DNA from: Gaiellasilicea sp045403015
Lineage (GTDB): Bacteria > Actinomycetota > Thermoleophilia > Gaiellales > Gaiellaceae
Assembly (NCBI GenBank): GCA_045403015.1
Contig: JAXIPI010000163.1
Span: 1-25,233 of the forward strand
Length of the DNA: 25,233 nucleotides
Direction: 5' to 3'
Under the pieces are notes generated by a model, which was given only the letters and a program-made list of their open reading frames with translations, had not been told where the DNA came from and ran no database searches. Every line of letters starts with the position of its first letter. Within the stretch, counting starts at the first letter, position 1. Both the position numbers and the translations under genes were made by a program. Positions 13,371 to 20,708 of this stretch are shown in pieces.

Positions 13371-15554
13371 TCAGCGCCCGGCCGCGACGCGTTCCGTGAC
13401 GTAGGCGGCGACATCCTGGATCTGCTGGGCTGAGAGCGTGTCCCCGAAGGCCGGCATGCCGCCGCCGCCGTTCGTGACCTGAGTGACGACGTGCTCGACA
13501 TCGGTGACGCCGGCCAGTGACGGGCCGCCGTTTCCACCATGGCCATCGAGTCCGTGGCAGCCGGAGCAGTTGTCGGCGAACACCTGCTCGCCGGCGGCCG
13601 GGTCGCCCTCGGTCGTCGACTCGCCCGCGTGGCCCGTGCCTTCGCCCGTGCCTCCCGCCTTGGCAGGGCCGAGCTTCCCGTCGAGCGAGAAGAGCCACAG
13701 ATTGTCGCCGTGCGCACTCGCGGCGAGCGCGTTGCCGCCGGCGAGAAACGCGATGTATTGCGTGCCGCCCTGCTCGAAGGCAGTCACAGTCGAGTTCGCG
13801 CCGGCGCCGGTCTGGAAGCTCCAAAGCAACTCGCCGTCATCCGCGTTGTACGCCTCGAGCTCGCCGCCGTTTCGGCCGACGAAGACGAGGCCGCCGGCGG
13901 TCGTCACCGTCCCCGAGTAGCACGACTCGGGCCAGCGCTTCTGCCAGCCGATCTCCCCGGTCGTGGGATTCCAGGCGCCGAAGTAGCCCGTCTGGCTGCC
14001 GAAGCCGGTAGTGGTGAACACGCTGCCGAGATCCGAGACCTGACCGCGCTTCCCCTCCGGCGGCTCCTTGCCGCTTCGCGTGTAGCCGGAGACCGAGCGC
14101 ATGGCGCAGATGTAGAGCATCCCGGTCTTCGGGCTATAGCTCATCGGCTGCCAGTTCGTGCCGCCCTGCGGCCCGGGGATGTTCACGCGGACCTCCGTTC
14201 CGAACGGCGCGAAGATCCCTCCCTTGACGATCCTCGGCGTCGCTCCCTTCGCCGTCGACTTCGCCAGCTCTGAGATCTCGGCAACGTCCGCGTCGGTTAC
14301 CTCATGCGGGATGAACGGGTCGTACTGAGGAATCGGCTGCGTCGCTGACGTCTTCTGGACGGCGTCCTGTGGGACGGGTTCCTCCTCGACCGGCAGGATC
14401 GGCTCCCCGGATTCGCGGTCGAGGACGTACGTCCAGCCGGTCTTGCCGGTCTCGGCGAGCGCCTTTCGCTCCCGGCCGTCGATCTCGGCATCGAAGAGCA
14501 CGACGGGGCTCGGCGCGTCGTAGTCCCAGATGTCGTGGTGCACCTGCTGGAAGTGCCAGCGGTACTTGCCCGTCTTCGCTTCGACGGCCACGATCGAGGC
14601 GGCGAAGAGGTTGTCGCCCGCCCGGCGGCTGCCGTCCAGATCCGGTGATCCGTTTCCGGTCGAGAAGTAGAGGAGGCCGAGCTCAGCGTCGACGGCCGGC
14701 GTCTGCCACATCGGCGCACCGCCATGCGTCCAGGTACCGGTGCCGGCCGGCCAGCTGTCGTGCCCTACCTCGCCGGGGCCGGGAATGGTGTGGAACTGCC
14801 AGACGAGCTTGCCCGTCTCCGCGTCGTACGCCTGGACACGTCCGCGAATCGAGAACTCACCCCCCGAGACGCCGGTGATGACCATCCCGTCGTAGTACAG
14901 CGGCGCCGCCGTGATCGTGTAGCCGTTCCTCCAGCTGGCGACCGCGGTCTCCCACGCGACCTTGCCCGTCTGTTGGTCGAGTGCCACGAGCTTGCCATCG
15001 AGCTGACCGATGAAGACCTTGCCCTGACCGAGGGCGACGCCACGGCTCAGCCAGCCGCAGCAGACCGTGGCGATGTTCTGATCGATGTTCGACTCGTAGG
15101 TCCAGCGGATCTTCCCCGTCTCGATCTCGACGGCGAAGACGTCGTCGTCGCCGGTGGGGATATAGATGACGCCGTTGTAGACGATGGGCTGGCCCTCGGC
15201 GGAGTACTTCGCCGCGGTCGCTGAGCCCAGGTGGGTCATCCAGACGCCCTTCAGATCCTTGACGTTCGAGGTGTCGATCTCGTCGAGGGGCGAGTACCGC
15301 TGGTTGAACAGCGTGCCGCCGTTCGTCAGCCAGGCGTCAGTCGGCTCCGCGGTCAGATCCTCGTCTGAAAGCGCCGGCGCGAGCGCTGGCCACTCGCGCG
15401 TCTCGCCGGTCGCGGCCTGGTCGTCGTCCCGGCGGCTGACCACGGCGAAGGTCACGAGGCCGACCGTCAGCGCCAGGAGAAGGACGACCACCGCGATCAC
15501 TCCGGCAAGCCGGCGATCGCCTGGCTCGGGCGCCTCGGGTCTCTGCACAGACAA
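13371..15554 (-). CDS. Membrane-anchored PQQ-dependent dehydrogenase fused to cytochrome c
   Basis: A 727-aa quinohaemoprotein. One N-terminal membrane helix (about 17-39) anchors it; the rest would face outside. Residues about 70-625 form a PQQ eight-bladed propeller with repeated A.D..TGK..W motifs. Visible active-site features: vicinal C165-C166, E233 (GGEFSIRG), N301 (STGNGS) and the HHDIWDYD segment with D344 as probable catalytic base. After a Gly/Thr-rich linker (about 630-650) a cytochrome c domain follows, with C663-x-x-C666-H667 and M700 (GGGGMPAFG) as axial ligands. It should oxidise an alcohol, sugar or aldehyde and pass electrons through the haem to the respiratory chain. Start is TTG 15554 or GTG 15548. 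It lies 37 nt after the LVIVD gene in one operon. No PQQ synthesis genes are in view. Confidence 0.9.
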   Translation of the reverse strand: MSVQRPEAPEPGDRRLAGVIAVVVLLLALTVGLVTFAVVSRRDDDQAATGETREWPALAPALSDEDLTAEPTDAWLTNGGTLFNQRYSPLDEIDTSNVKDLKGVWMTHLGSATAAKYSAEGQPIVYNGVIYIPTGDDDVFAVEIETGKIRWTYESNIDQNIATVCCGWLSRGVALGQGKVFIGQLDGKLVALDQQTGKVAWETAVASWRNGYTITAAPLYYDGMVITGVSGGEFSIRGRVQAYDAETGKLVWQFHTIPGPGEVGHDSWPAGTGTWTHGGAPMWQTPAVDAELGLLYFSTGNGSPDLDGSRRAGDNLFAASIVAVEAKTGKYRWHFQQVHHDIWDYDAPSPVVLFDAEIDGRERKALAETGKTGWTYVLDRESGEPILPVEEEPVPQDAVQKTSATQPIPQYDPFIPHEVTDADVAEISELAKSTAKGATPRIVKGGIFAPFGTEVRVNIPGPQGGTNWQPMSYSPKTGMLYICAMRSVSGYTRSGKEPPEGKRGQVSDLGSVFTTTGFGSQTGYFGAWNPTTGEIGWQKRWPESCYSGTVTTAGGLVFVGRNGGELEAYNADDGELLWSFQTGAGANSTVTAFEQGGTQYIAFLAGGNALAASAHGDNLWLFSLDGKLGPAKAGGTGEGTGHAGESTTEGDPAAGEQVFADNCSGCHGLDGHGGNGGPSLAGVTDVEHVVTQVTNGGGGMPAFGDTLSAQQIQDVAAYVTERVAAGR

Positions 15555-15591
15555 CGCGTCCCCAACTTGCTCGTGCGTGAAACGAGGGGTT

Positions 15592-16923
15592 CTAAGGGAG
15601 GTTCACGCCGGCCTTGAGGACCGGGCACATGAAGCCGAAGTCGGAGTGCGACTGGAAGGACGCGGCGTCGAACGCCGAGCTGCCGAACCATTCGTTCCGG
15701 ACGGGAGCCTTCACCTTCTTGCCGGTCAAGCCGCCGCCGTCGATCCGGAGCACGTCGACGCCCCGATAGGCGTCCGCCGTGTAGACGATCTGTCCGGTCG
15801 GGTCGGTCGGTGACCAGTACGCCGCCCAGGTCGACCCGTTGGCCGGAATGTAGTAGCCGACCTGCGCGATGTCTGTCGGCGTCCGGTAGTCGAGGAAGCG
15901 CACGCCCTGCTCGTACCAGCCGACGGCGGCGACGCCGTCCTTGGCGTCGAACCAGTGCGACGAGCAGTTCACCGTGATCGGCGCCTTCGAATCCACCGCG
16001 CCGCTCGTGAACATCCCGTTGAGCTCGGTCTCCCAGGTGCCGAGCGGAGTGATCGCGCCCGTTTTCAGCCGGGAGAGATCCCAGGTCTCGAACTTCCCCT
16101 GACCGCGGCAACCGCCCGGCGGGACCTCGTCGGTGTCGATGTAGTCCTCCTCCGTGATCAGCAGCGTCTTGCCTCGCCGCTGCGAGTTGTGGAGGATGAA
16201 GTCGTTGTACGGAGAGAGGTTGCTGCCCGCTGCGCCGGTCGTCCCGAGCAGCTGCGGCGCCAGCGGATTCGCCGTGAGCCGGTAGCCGGCGGCACCGCCG
16301 CCCCCGACCGACCAGAGCGTGCCGGTGCTGTCGAGCTCGGTGTCGTGGCTGACGTTGAAGTTCTCGCTCTGCGAGGCGGCCGACTCGAACTTCCCGAGCG
16401 ACCTCGGAGCGCCGGGAACGGACAGATCCACAACCTCGACGAGGTCGCCGCCGTCGACCCAGACCTGCGTACAGTCGGCCTTCACGAAGTTCGCGATGTG
16501 CCCGGACCCGCGTCCGCTGCCGGTCAAGCCGAGCGGCAGGATCGCGCTCACCGCCGGCGCGGCCGGGTTCGCGATGTTGACGACGTACATGATCGAGCCG
16601 ACGTCGAAGGCTTCGCGGTCGTTGACGACGATCAGCGTGTTGCCGCAGAGGTCGACGTCCTCGTTCTCGAAGTGGGGGAGCGGAAGGACGGTGACCACCT
16701 GCGGGGAAGCCGCGTTCGCGATGTCGAGGACGGTGATGCCGCCCCAGCCGCTGACGAAGGCGTAGTGATCCTTGAAGTTCATGCCCGCCGCGCTGCCCGG
16801 AATGTGTCCGACGAGGTGCACGTTGCTCGAGGTAGCAAGCGGAGGCGGGACAACCTCACCGGAGGCCGGCATGGCGCAGAGGAACGTGATGACCGCAGCC
16901 AGCGGCAGCAGTGACGCACGCAT
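15592..16923 (-). CDS. Secreted LVIVD-repeat beta-propeller protein
   Basis: A 443-aa exported protein. Residues 1-22 are a Sec signal (MRASLLPLAAVITFLCAMPA, cleavage near ASG-EV). The rest is a beta-propeller of LVIVD type, with repeats such as ITVLDIANAASPQVV, MYVVNIANPAAPAVS, VEVVDLSVPGAPRSL and VRFLDYRTPTDIAQV. Conserved acidic/His stretches (NEDVDLCGN, SHDTELDS) suggest metal or partner binding. The ATG at 16923 is chosen because AGAGGA lies just upstream and the signal begins there; the frame stays open to 16995. It is first in an operon with the PQQ-cytochrome c dehydrogenase, so it may be an extracellular partner or scaffold of it. No catalytic function is recognised. Confidence 0.85.
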   Translation of the reverse strand: MRASLLPLAAVITFLCAMPASGEVVPPPLATSSNVHLVGHIPGSAAGMNFKDHYAFVSGWGGITVLDIANAASPQVVTVLPLPHFENEDVDLCGNTLIVVNDREAFDVGSIMYVVNIANPAAPAVSAILPLGLTGSGRGSGHIANFVKADCTQVWVDGGDLVEVVDLSVPGAPRSLGKFESAASQSENFNVSHDTELDSTGTLWSVGGGGAAGYRLTANPLAPQLLGTTGAAGSNLSPYNDFILHNSQRRGKTLLITEEDYIDTDEVPPGGCRGQGKFETWDLSRLKTGAITPLGTWETELNGMFTSGAVDSKAPITVNCSSHWFDAKDGVAAVGWYEQGVRFLDYRTPTDIAQVGYYIPANGSTWAAYWSPTDPTGQIVYTADAYRGVDVLRIDGGGLTGKKVKAPVRNEWFGSSAFDAASFQSHSDFGFMCPVLKAGVNLP

Positions 16924-16959
16924 CTTGGTTCCTCTGCTCGGGCGGTCGTTCATGTCCGG

Positions 16960-16989
16960 TTGACACTCGTACCCCGTTGAGCAGATCTT
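16960..16989 (+). promoter_or_regulatory. Predicted promoter of the MDR oxidoreductase gene
   Basis: A perfect -35 box TTGACA (16960-16965) and a weak -10 GATCTT (16984-16989) are 18 nt apart. Transcription would start near 16996, ahead of the ribosome site GAAAGGAC and the ATG at 17013. Confidence 0.5.
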
Positions 16990-17012
16990 GAACACGAGCG
17001 AAAGGACGATTC

Positions 17013-17933
17013 ATGCGCGCCCTCACCCTCGACAGTTTCGATGTCCCGCCCGCCCTTCGAGACGACCTCCCAGAGCCCGTTGTTGGCGACAACGAGCTGC
17101 TCGTTCGCGTGCACGCGTCGTCGGTCAACCCGGTCGATGTCTTCATCGCCGCCGGCGCGCTGAAGGACATGGTCGCGCACGAGCTCCCCGTCACCATCGG
17201 CCGTGACTTCGCCGGCGTCGTCGAGCAGGCCGGGTCCGGTGCGTCCCGTCACGAGATCGGCGACGAGGTCTTCGGCTTCGTCCCCCACGCGAACCCGACA
17301 GTCCACGATGGGAGCTGGGCCGAGCGGATTGCGATCGCGGAGGACAACGTGGCGGCGAAGCCGCAGAGCCTGGACTTTGCGCTCGCCGGGGCCGCCCCGC
17401 TGGCGGCACTCACCGCGATCGCCGCCCTTGACGCACTCGCGCCGGCGGCGGGCGAAACCGTCGTCGTCGTCGGCGCCGTCGGCGGCGTCGGCAGCTTCTT
17501 CGTCCAGCTTGCGGCCGACGTAGGCGCGGCCGTGATCGCTCCCGCCCTCCCCGAGGACCACGATTACCTGCTCGGACTCGGCGTCGGCGAGGTCCTCGAC
17601 CGGAGCGGCGATCTCGCCGCAGCAGTCCGGGAACGCGATCCCGAAGGCGTCGACGCGATCCTCGATGTCGTGTCGCAGGCGCCGGACACGTCGATGCTCA
17701 AGGACGGAGGGCGGCTCGCCTCACCGCTCGGCGCCGCGGGAGAAGGGCCGGGGCGCTTCAACCTCGTGGCCCAGCCGACGTCTGCCAACCTGCAGCGTCT
17801 CGCCGGCCTGCTCGACGGCGGCACGCTTCGAGTTCCGATCCAGCGCAGCTTCGGGCTCGACCGGGCCAGCGAAGCGCTCCAGGCGCTGCCCACCACCCAC
17901 ACGCAGGGCAAGCTCGGCCTGACGATCGCTTAA
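17013..17933 (+). CDS. MDR-family NADP-dependent oxidoreductase (quinone reductase-like)
   Basis: A 306-aa medium-chain dehydrogenase/reductase without zinc. The GroES-like half has SSVNPVD (36-42) and GRDFAGVVEQAG (63-74); the cofactor half has VVVGAVGGVGSFFVQLA (151-167), the AxxGGVG NAD(P)H loop of quinone oxidoreductase/enoyl reductase relatives. The short C-terminus (HTQGKLGLTIA) is typical. It should reduce quinones or enones with NADPH in the cytoplasm; substrate not predictable. Structural-zinc cysteines are absent. The ribosome site GAAAGGAC (17000-17007) precedes the ATG. Divergent from the LVIVD/PQQ operon across 89 bp. Confidence 0.9.
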   Translation: MRALTLDSFDVPPALRDDLPEPVVGDNELLVRVHASSVNPVDVFIAAGALKDMVAHELPVTIGRDFAGVVEQAGSGASRHEIGDEVFGFVPHANPTVHDGSWAERIAIAEDNVAAKPQSLDFALAGAAPLAALTAIAALDALAPAAGETVVVVGAVGGVGSFFVQLAADVGAAVIAPALPEDHDYLLGLGVGEVLDRSGDLAAAVRERDPEGVDAILDVVSQAPDTSMLKDGGRLASPLGAAGEGPGRFNLVAQPTSANLQRLAGLLDGGTLRVPIQRSFGLDRASEALQALPTTHTQGKLGLTIA

Positions 17934-17941
17934 GCGAGTGT

Positions 17942-17956
17942 CGACGGCTCCCGTCG
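17942..17956. repeat. Short hairpin after the MDR gene
   Basis: CGACGG (17942-17947) and CCGTCG (17951-17956) form a 6-bp stem with a 3-nt loop, 8 nt after the MDR stop. Perhaps a weak terminator; no T-tract. A -10-like TATTGT follows at 17960-17965. Confidence 0.3.
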
Positions 17957-18349
17957 GTGTATTGTCGCGTCCTGGTGTTTGGCACCCTTCTCATCCGGTG
18001 GGCCGTGCTGGCGGGAGCCTTCGCTGTCACGGCCTGGCTCCTGTCGGGCGTGGATGTCTCGGGCGGCTTCTGGGGCTACCTCTGGGTCTCGCTGCTCTTC
18101 GGGATCGTCAATGTGTTCATCGGGACGTTCCTGCGCATCATCACGTTGCCGCTGACGCTATTGACGTTCGGTCTCTTCCTGATTCTCGTCAACGCCTTCC
18201 TACTCCAGATCACGGACGCGCTGTCGAGTCATTTCACGATCGACGAGTTCTGGTGGACCGCAATCTGGGCGGCAATCATCCTCTCGATTGCCACGATGCT
18301 CCTGGATTGGCTCGTACGCTCGGTGCTGTCGCCGGCTGTGGCGACCTAG
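17957..18349 (+). CDS. Small four-helix membrane protein (phage-holin-4-2 / YvlD-like)
   Basis: A 130-aa integral membrane protein with four hydrophobic helices (about 9-30, 38-56, 59-84, 100-120). The layout GFWGYLWVSLLFGIVNVFIG, then RIITLPLTLLTFGLFLILVN, is characteristic of the PF04020 family, named phage holin 4-2 but common in chromosomes without any phage. Function of the family is unknown. The start is uncertain: GTG at 17957 immediately follows a hairpin, while GTG at 17975 lies 9 nt after TATTGT and gives a slightly shorter protein. No ribosome site at either. Ends 5 nt before the end of the converging hydrolase gene. No phage genes are near, so lysis is not implied. Confidence 0.82.
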   Translation: MYCRVLVFGTLLIRWAVLAGAFAVTAWLLSGVDVSGGFWGYLWVSLLFGIVNVFIGTFLRIITLPLTLLTFGLFLILVNAFLLQITDALSSHFTIDEFWWTAIWAAIILSIATMLLDWLVRSVLSPAVAT

Positions 18350-18354
18350 ACCGG

Positions 18355-19194
18355 CTAGACGAAGCGCTTCACGAACGCGAGGGCGGTGTCCGCGACCTCG
18401 CGCCAGCCGCTGTCGATCGTGAGCGAGTGGCCGCGGTTGGGCATCTCGACGATCTCGGTCACGCCCTCGTTGCGCTTCTGCTTCTTGTACGACGCGTTGG
18501 CGATCGCCCAGGGCACGGTGTGATCCTTCTCGCCGGAGACGATCAGCAGCGGCCCGCGGTCCGGGTTCTTGCTATCCACCTTCGCCTCGGTCCACGGGTT
18601 GAGGTTGGCGGACGCCGCCTGGAAGAGCGGGGCCCCGGGTGCCGGCACCGCGAAGGTCTCGTACAGCTCTTTAGCCTCCTCCTCAGTGACGGCGTTCGTG
18701 AACGCGAAGCGGAACTGCTCGTAGGTGAGCGGGACGGCGCGGTGGCGATTCAGTGGGTTGCCGAGCACCGGCGCGCCGGACTTCAGCGCCGAGATCGGCA
18801 GCGGCAGGACGCCCCGGAAGGGCGCGGGATCGATGGCTACCGAGGCTGCCGAGAGCCCACGTCCGGCGACGATCTGGGTGAGGAGCCCGCCGAAGGAGTG
18901 CCCGATCACGGCCGGCTTCTTCGTGAGCTTTCGGATCACCTCTTCGTAGTGGTCGGCCACCTGACCGACGGTCTTGTTGGCGAAGACCTCGGGATGGGCC
19001 TTGGCCTCCTCGACGGTGTCCGGGTCGTCGGGCCAGCCCGGTGTGAGCGCCGTGTAGCCGCCCTCCTCGAAGACGGTGGCCCAGCGGTCCCAGCTGCTCG
19101 GCAGCAGCCAGAGACCGTGGATGAACACAACCGGGGTGAGCCCTGTCGCGTTCGCCCGCTCGACCTGCTCCGCAGTCGCTGTCGAGTCGTCCAT
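18355..19194 (-). CDS. Alpha/beta hydrolase
   Basis: A 279-aa single-domain alpha/beta hydrolase. The oxyanion-hole segment is VVFIHGLWLLPSSW (22-35), the nucleophile is S100 in the elbow GHSFGG, the acid D224 (SGEKDHTVP) and the base H256 (NRGHSLT). No signal peptide, so it is cytoplasmic. Substrate is not predictable; esterase, lipase or peroxidase-type activity are all possible. It diverges from the second SigG-like sigma factor with 76 bp between start codons, and may belong to its regulon. Upstream of the ATG the minus strand reads AATCCT then 6 nt, a weak version of the -10-like spacing seen elsewhere here. Confidence 0.9.
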   Translation of the reverse strand: MDDSTATAEQVERANATGLTPVVFIHGLWLLPSSWDRWATVFEEGGYTALTPGWPDDPDTVEEAKAHPEVFANKTVGQVADHYEEVIRKLTKKPAVIGHSFGGLLTQIVAGRGLSAASVAIDPAPFRGVLPLPISALKSGAPVLGNPLNRHRAVPLTYEQFRFAFTNAVTEEEAKELYETFAVPAPGAPLFQAASANLNPWTEAKVDSKNPDRGPLLIVSGEKDHTVPWAIANASYKKQKRNEGVTEIVEMPNRGHSLTIDSGWREVADTALAFVKRFV

Positions 19195-19258
19195 GGGCGC
19201 AGGATTGCATACGCGTCTCGGCCGCCAGGCACCCCGACACAGCCTGCAGGCTCATACG

Positions 19259-19264
19259 TAGGAT
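19259..19264 (+). promoter_or_regulatory. -10-like hexamer TAGGAT before the second sigma factor
   Basis: TAGGAT is followed by gaggaa and then the GTG at 19271. The 6-nt spacing suggests a leaderless message. CCGACA (19234-19239) is a possible -35 at a long 19-nt spacing. Confidence 0.45.
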
Positions 19265-19270
19265 GAGGAA

Positions 19271-20287
19271 GTGGCCGATTTCGAGCTGACAGCAGGGGCC
19301 GCCGGTGGGACCACGGCGCTTCGGCCCGGAGAGCTCGAGCTCCAGCTCGAGCAGCACCGGCGGGAGCTGACCGCCTACTCCTATCGGATGCTCGCCTCGG
19401 CGTTCGACGCCGAGGATGCCGTGCAGGAGACGTTCATCCGCGCCTGGCGCGGCTACAAGCGCTTCGAGGGCCGGGCGGCACTTCGCTCGTGGCTCTACCG
19501 GATCGCGACGAACGTCTGTCTCGACATGCTGAACGGTCGAGAGCGGCGAGCGCGGCCGATGGATCTCGGGCCTGCGCAGGCTCCGATCGAGGCGAATCTC
19601 AACACGCTGCCGGAGGCAAGCTGGATCCAACCTGTCCCTGACGGGCTCGTCGTGCCGGAGGGGGATCCGGCCGAGGTGACCGTCGGCCGCGAGACGATCC
19701 GGCTCGCGTTCATCGCCGCTCTGCAGCACCTTCCACCCCGGCAGCGGGCGGTGCTGATCCTCTGCGAGGTGCTTCGCTGGCAGGCGATCGAGGTCGCGGA
19801 GCTGCTCGACACCAGTGTCGCGTCGGTCAACAGCGCGCTCCAGCGCGCGCGGGCGACGCTTGCCGCCGGCAACGTAAGCGCCAGCGATCCGTCGCCGGAG
19901 CTAGACGCAGACGACCAGGCGCTGCTCGCCCGCTACGTCGAGGCCTTCGAGCGCTACGACATGGAGGCGCTCACCTCCCTGATTCAAGAGGACGCGACCC
20001 AGTCCATGCCGCCGTTCGACATGTGGCTCCAGGGGCGCGACGACATCCTGACGTGGTGGTTTGGGCCAGGCATCGGCTGCCGGGGATCGAAGATGGTGCC
20101 GACGGTCTCGGCCAACGGGTCGCCCGCGTACGGCCAGTACAAGCCGAGCCCGACGGGCGACGGGTACGACCCGTGGGCGCTGCAGGTGATCGAGATGTCC
20201 GAGGGCCGGATCGTCGAGCTCACCTTCTTCCTCGACACCGAAACCTTGTTCCCGCTGTTCGGCCTTCCCGACCGGCTTGAGGCCTAG
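19271..20287 (+). CDS. ECF sigma factor, SigG-like, with C-terminal SnoaL-like domain (second copy)
   Basis: A 338-aa sigma factor of the same family as the gene at 3205-4155. Region 2 spans about 32-91 (TAYSYRMLASAFDAEDAVQETFIRAWR, RSWLYRIATNVCLDML). An insert of about 40 residues (100-140) separates it from region 4 (about 153-200: LPPRQRAVLILCEVLRW, HTH at EVAELLDTSVASVNSALQRAR). The SnoaL-like tail (about 213-338) carries MPPFDMWLQGRDDI and ends LFPLFGLPDRLEA, closely matching the LFPVFGLQPE ending of the other copy. GTG start at 19271 with GAGGAA just before and TAGGAT 6 nt upstream. Divergent from an alpha/beta hydrolase and convergent with a STAS gene 7 nt away. No anti-sigma factor is adjacent. 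Confidence 0.9.
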   Translation: MADFELTAGAAGGTTALRPGELELQLEQHRRELTAYSYRMLASAFDAEDAVQETFIRAWRGYKRFEGRAALRSWLYRIATNVCLDMLNGRERRARPMDLGPAQAPIEANLNTLPEASWIQPVPDGLVVPEGDPAEVTVGRETIRLAFIAALQHLPPRQRAVLILCEVLRWQAIEVAELLDTSVASVNSALQRARATLAAGNVSASDPSPELDADDQALLARYVEAFERYDMEALTSLIQEDATQSMPPFDMWLQGRDDILTWWFGPGIGCRGSKMVPTVSANGSPAYGQYKPSPTGDGYDPWALQVIEMSEGRIVELTFFLDTETLFPLFGLPDRLEA

Positions 20288-20294
20288 CGCGGAT

Positions 20295-20585
20295 CTAGTC
20301 CGGCAGGACGTCGCGTAAGCCCATGAAGGCGACCAGCCCGATCAGCTCGGCGGACGCATGGCGCAGCCGGATCTGGCAGCCGCGCCGTTGCGCGGCGAGC
20401 TGGAGCCGTGCAAGAGCGTCAACCGTGACCGCATCGGGTTCGACGCTGCTCACGTCGCAGACAGCGACACCGGCCTCGTTTCGCTCCAGCAATGCGCAGA
20501 CGCGCCCGCAGAGCCGGGGCAGGTCGGCACGAGTGATGGGGCCGGTTATGGCGAAGACGAGCGATTGCGGCTCAGGGGAAGCCAT
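20295..20585 (-). CDS. STAS-domain protein (anti-sigma-factor-antagonist fold)
   Basis: A 96-aa single STAS domain: LVFAITGPITRADLPRLCGR forms the first strands and helix, VAVCDVSSVEPDAVTVDALARLQ the conserved loop and helix, and GLVAFMGLRDVLPD the last helix. In SpoIIAA-type proteins the loop carries a phosphorylated serine (DSSG). Here the corresponding stretch reads PDAVTVDA with no serine, so phospho-switching is doubtful and the domain may bind a partner or ligand constitutively. The ATG at 20585 has no ribosome site. It ends beside the sigma factor gene on the opposite strand and starts 7 bp from the nested dyad at 20592-20660. Functional link to the sigma factor is unproven. Confidence 0.82.
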   Translation of the reverse strand: MASPEPQSLVFAITGPITRADLPRLCGRVCALLERNEAGVAVCDVSSVEPDAVTVDALARLQLAAQRRGCQIRLRHASAELIGLVAFMGLRDVLPD

Positions 20586-20591
20586 CTGGAT

Positions 20592-20660
20592 AAGGACCGC
20601 GCCGCCCGGCGGAACTCATCGCTCGCCGACCGATGAGTTCCGCGACGCACTGCGGTCCTT
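20592..20660. repeat. Large nested dyad between STAS and MFS genes
   Basis: Two perfect inverted repeats share one centre at 20626. The inner pair is GCGGAACTCATCG (20609-20621) and CGATGAGTTCCGC (20631-20643), 13 bp around a 9-nt loop. The outer pair is AAGGACCGC (20592-20600) and GCGGTCCTT (20652-20660), 9 bp. The two are separated by 8 nt on each side. It could be an operator for a dimeric or tetrameric regulator of both divergent genes, an RNA fold in the MFS leader, or a REP-like element. Confidence 0.75.
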
Positions 20661-20696
20661 TCTGCAGATCGAATCGAACGAGACCGATCGAAAGGA
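20656..20696 (+). promoter_or_regulatory. Alternative hairpin masking the MFS ribosome binding site
   Basis: TCCTTTC (20656-20662) plus GATCG (20667-20671) can pair with CGATC-GAAAGGA (20685-20696), leaving a 4-nt bulge and a 13-nt loop. The 3' strand contains the MFS ribosome site GAAAGGAG (20690-20697). The 5' strand overlaps the outer right arm of the nested dyad, so the two folds exclude each other in an RNA. Confidence 0.5.
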
Positions 20697-20708
20697 GCGC
20701 TTGAGCTC

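Noticed and set aside
13371..15554. Firm call of lanthanide dependence from the W-D-Y-D segment
   Set aside because: GDH-like quinoproteins also have HHDxWDxD, so the motif alone cannot separate lanthanide from calcium enzymes; kept only as a question.
17957..18349. Phage holin suggesting a prophage or lysis cassette
   Set aside because: The PF04020-type protein is common in ordinary chromosomes and no endolysin, capsid, integrase or att-like repeat is nearby.
17938..19266. 442-codon plus-strand frame over the membrane protein and hydrolase
   Set aside because: It is out of frame with the four-helix protein and antisense to the hydrolase catalytic triad; no own domain.
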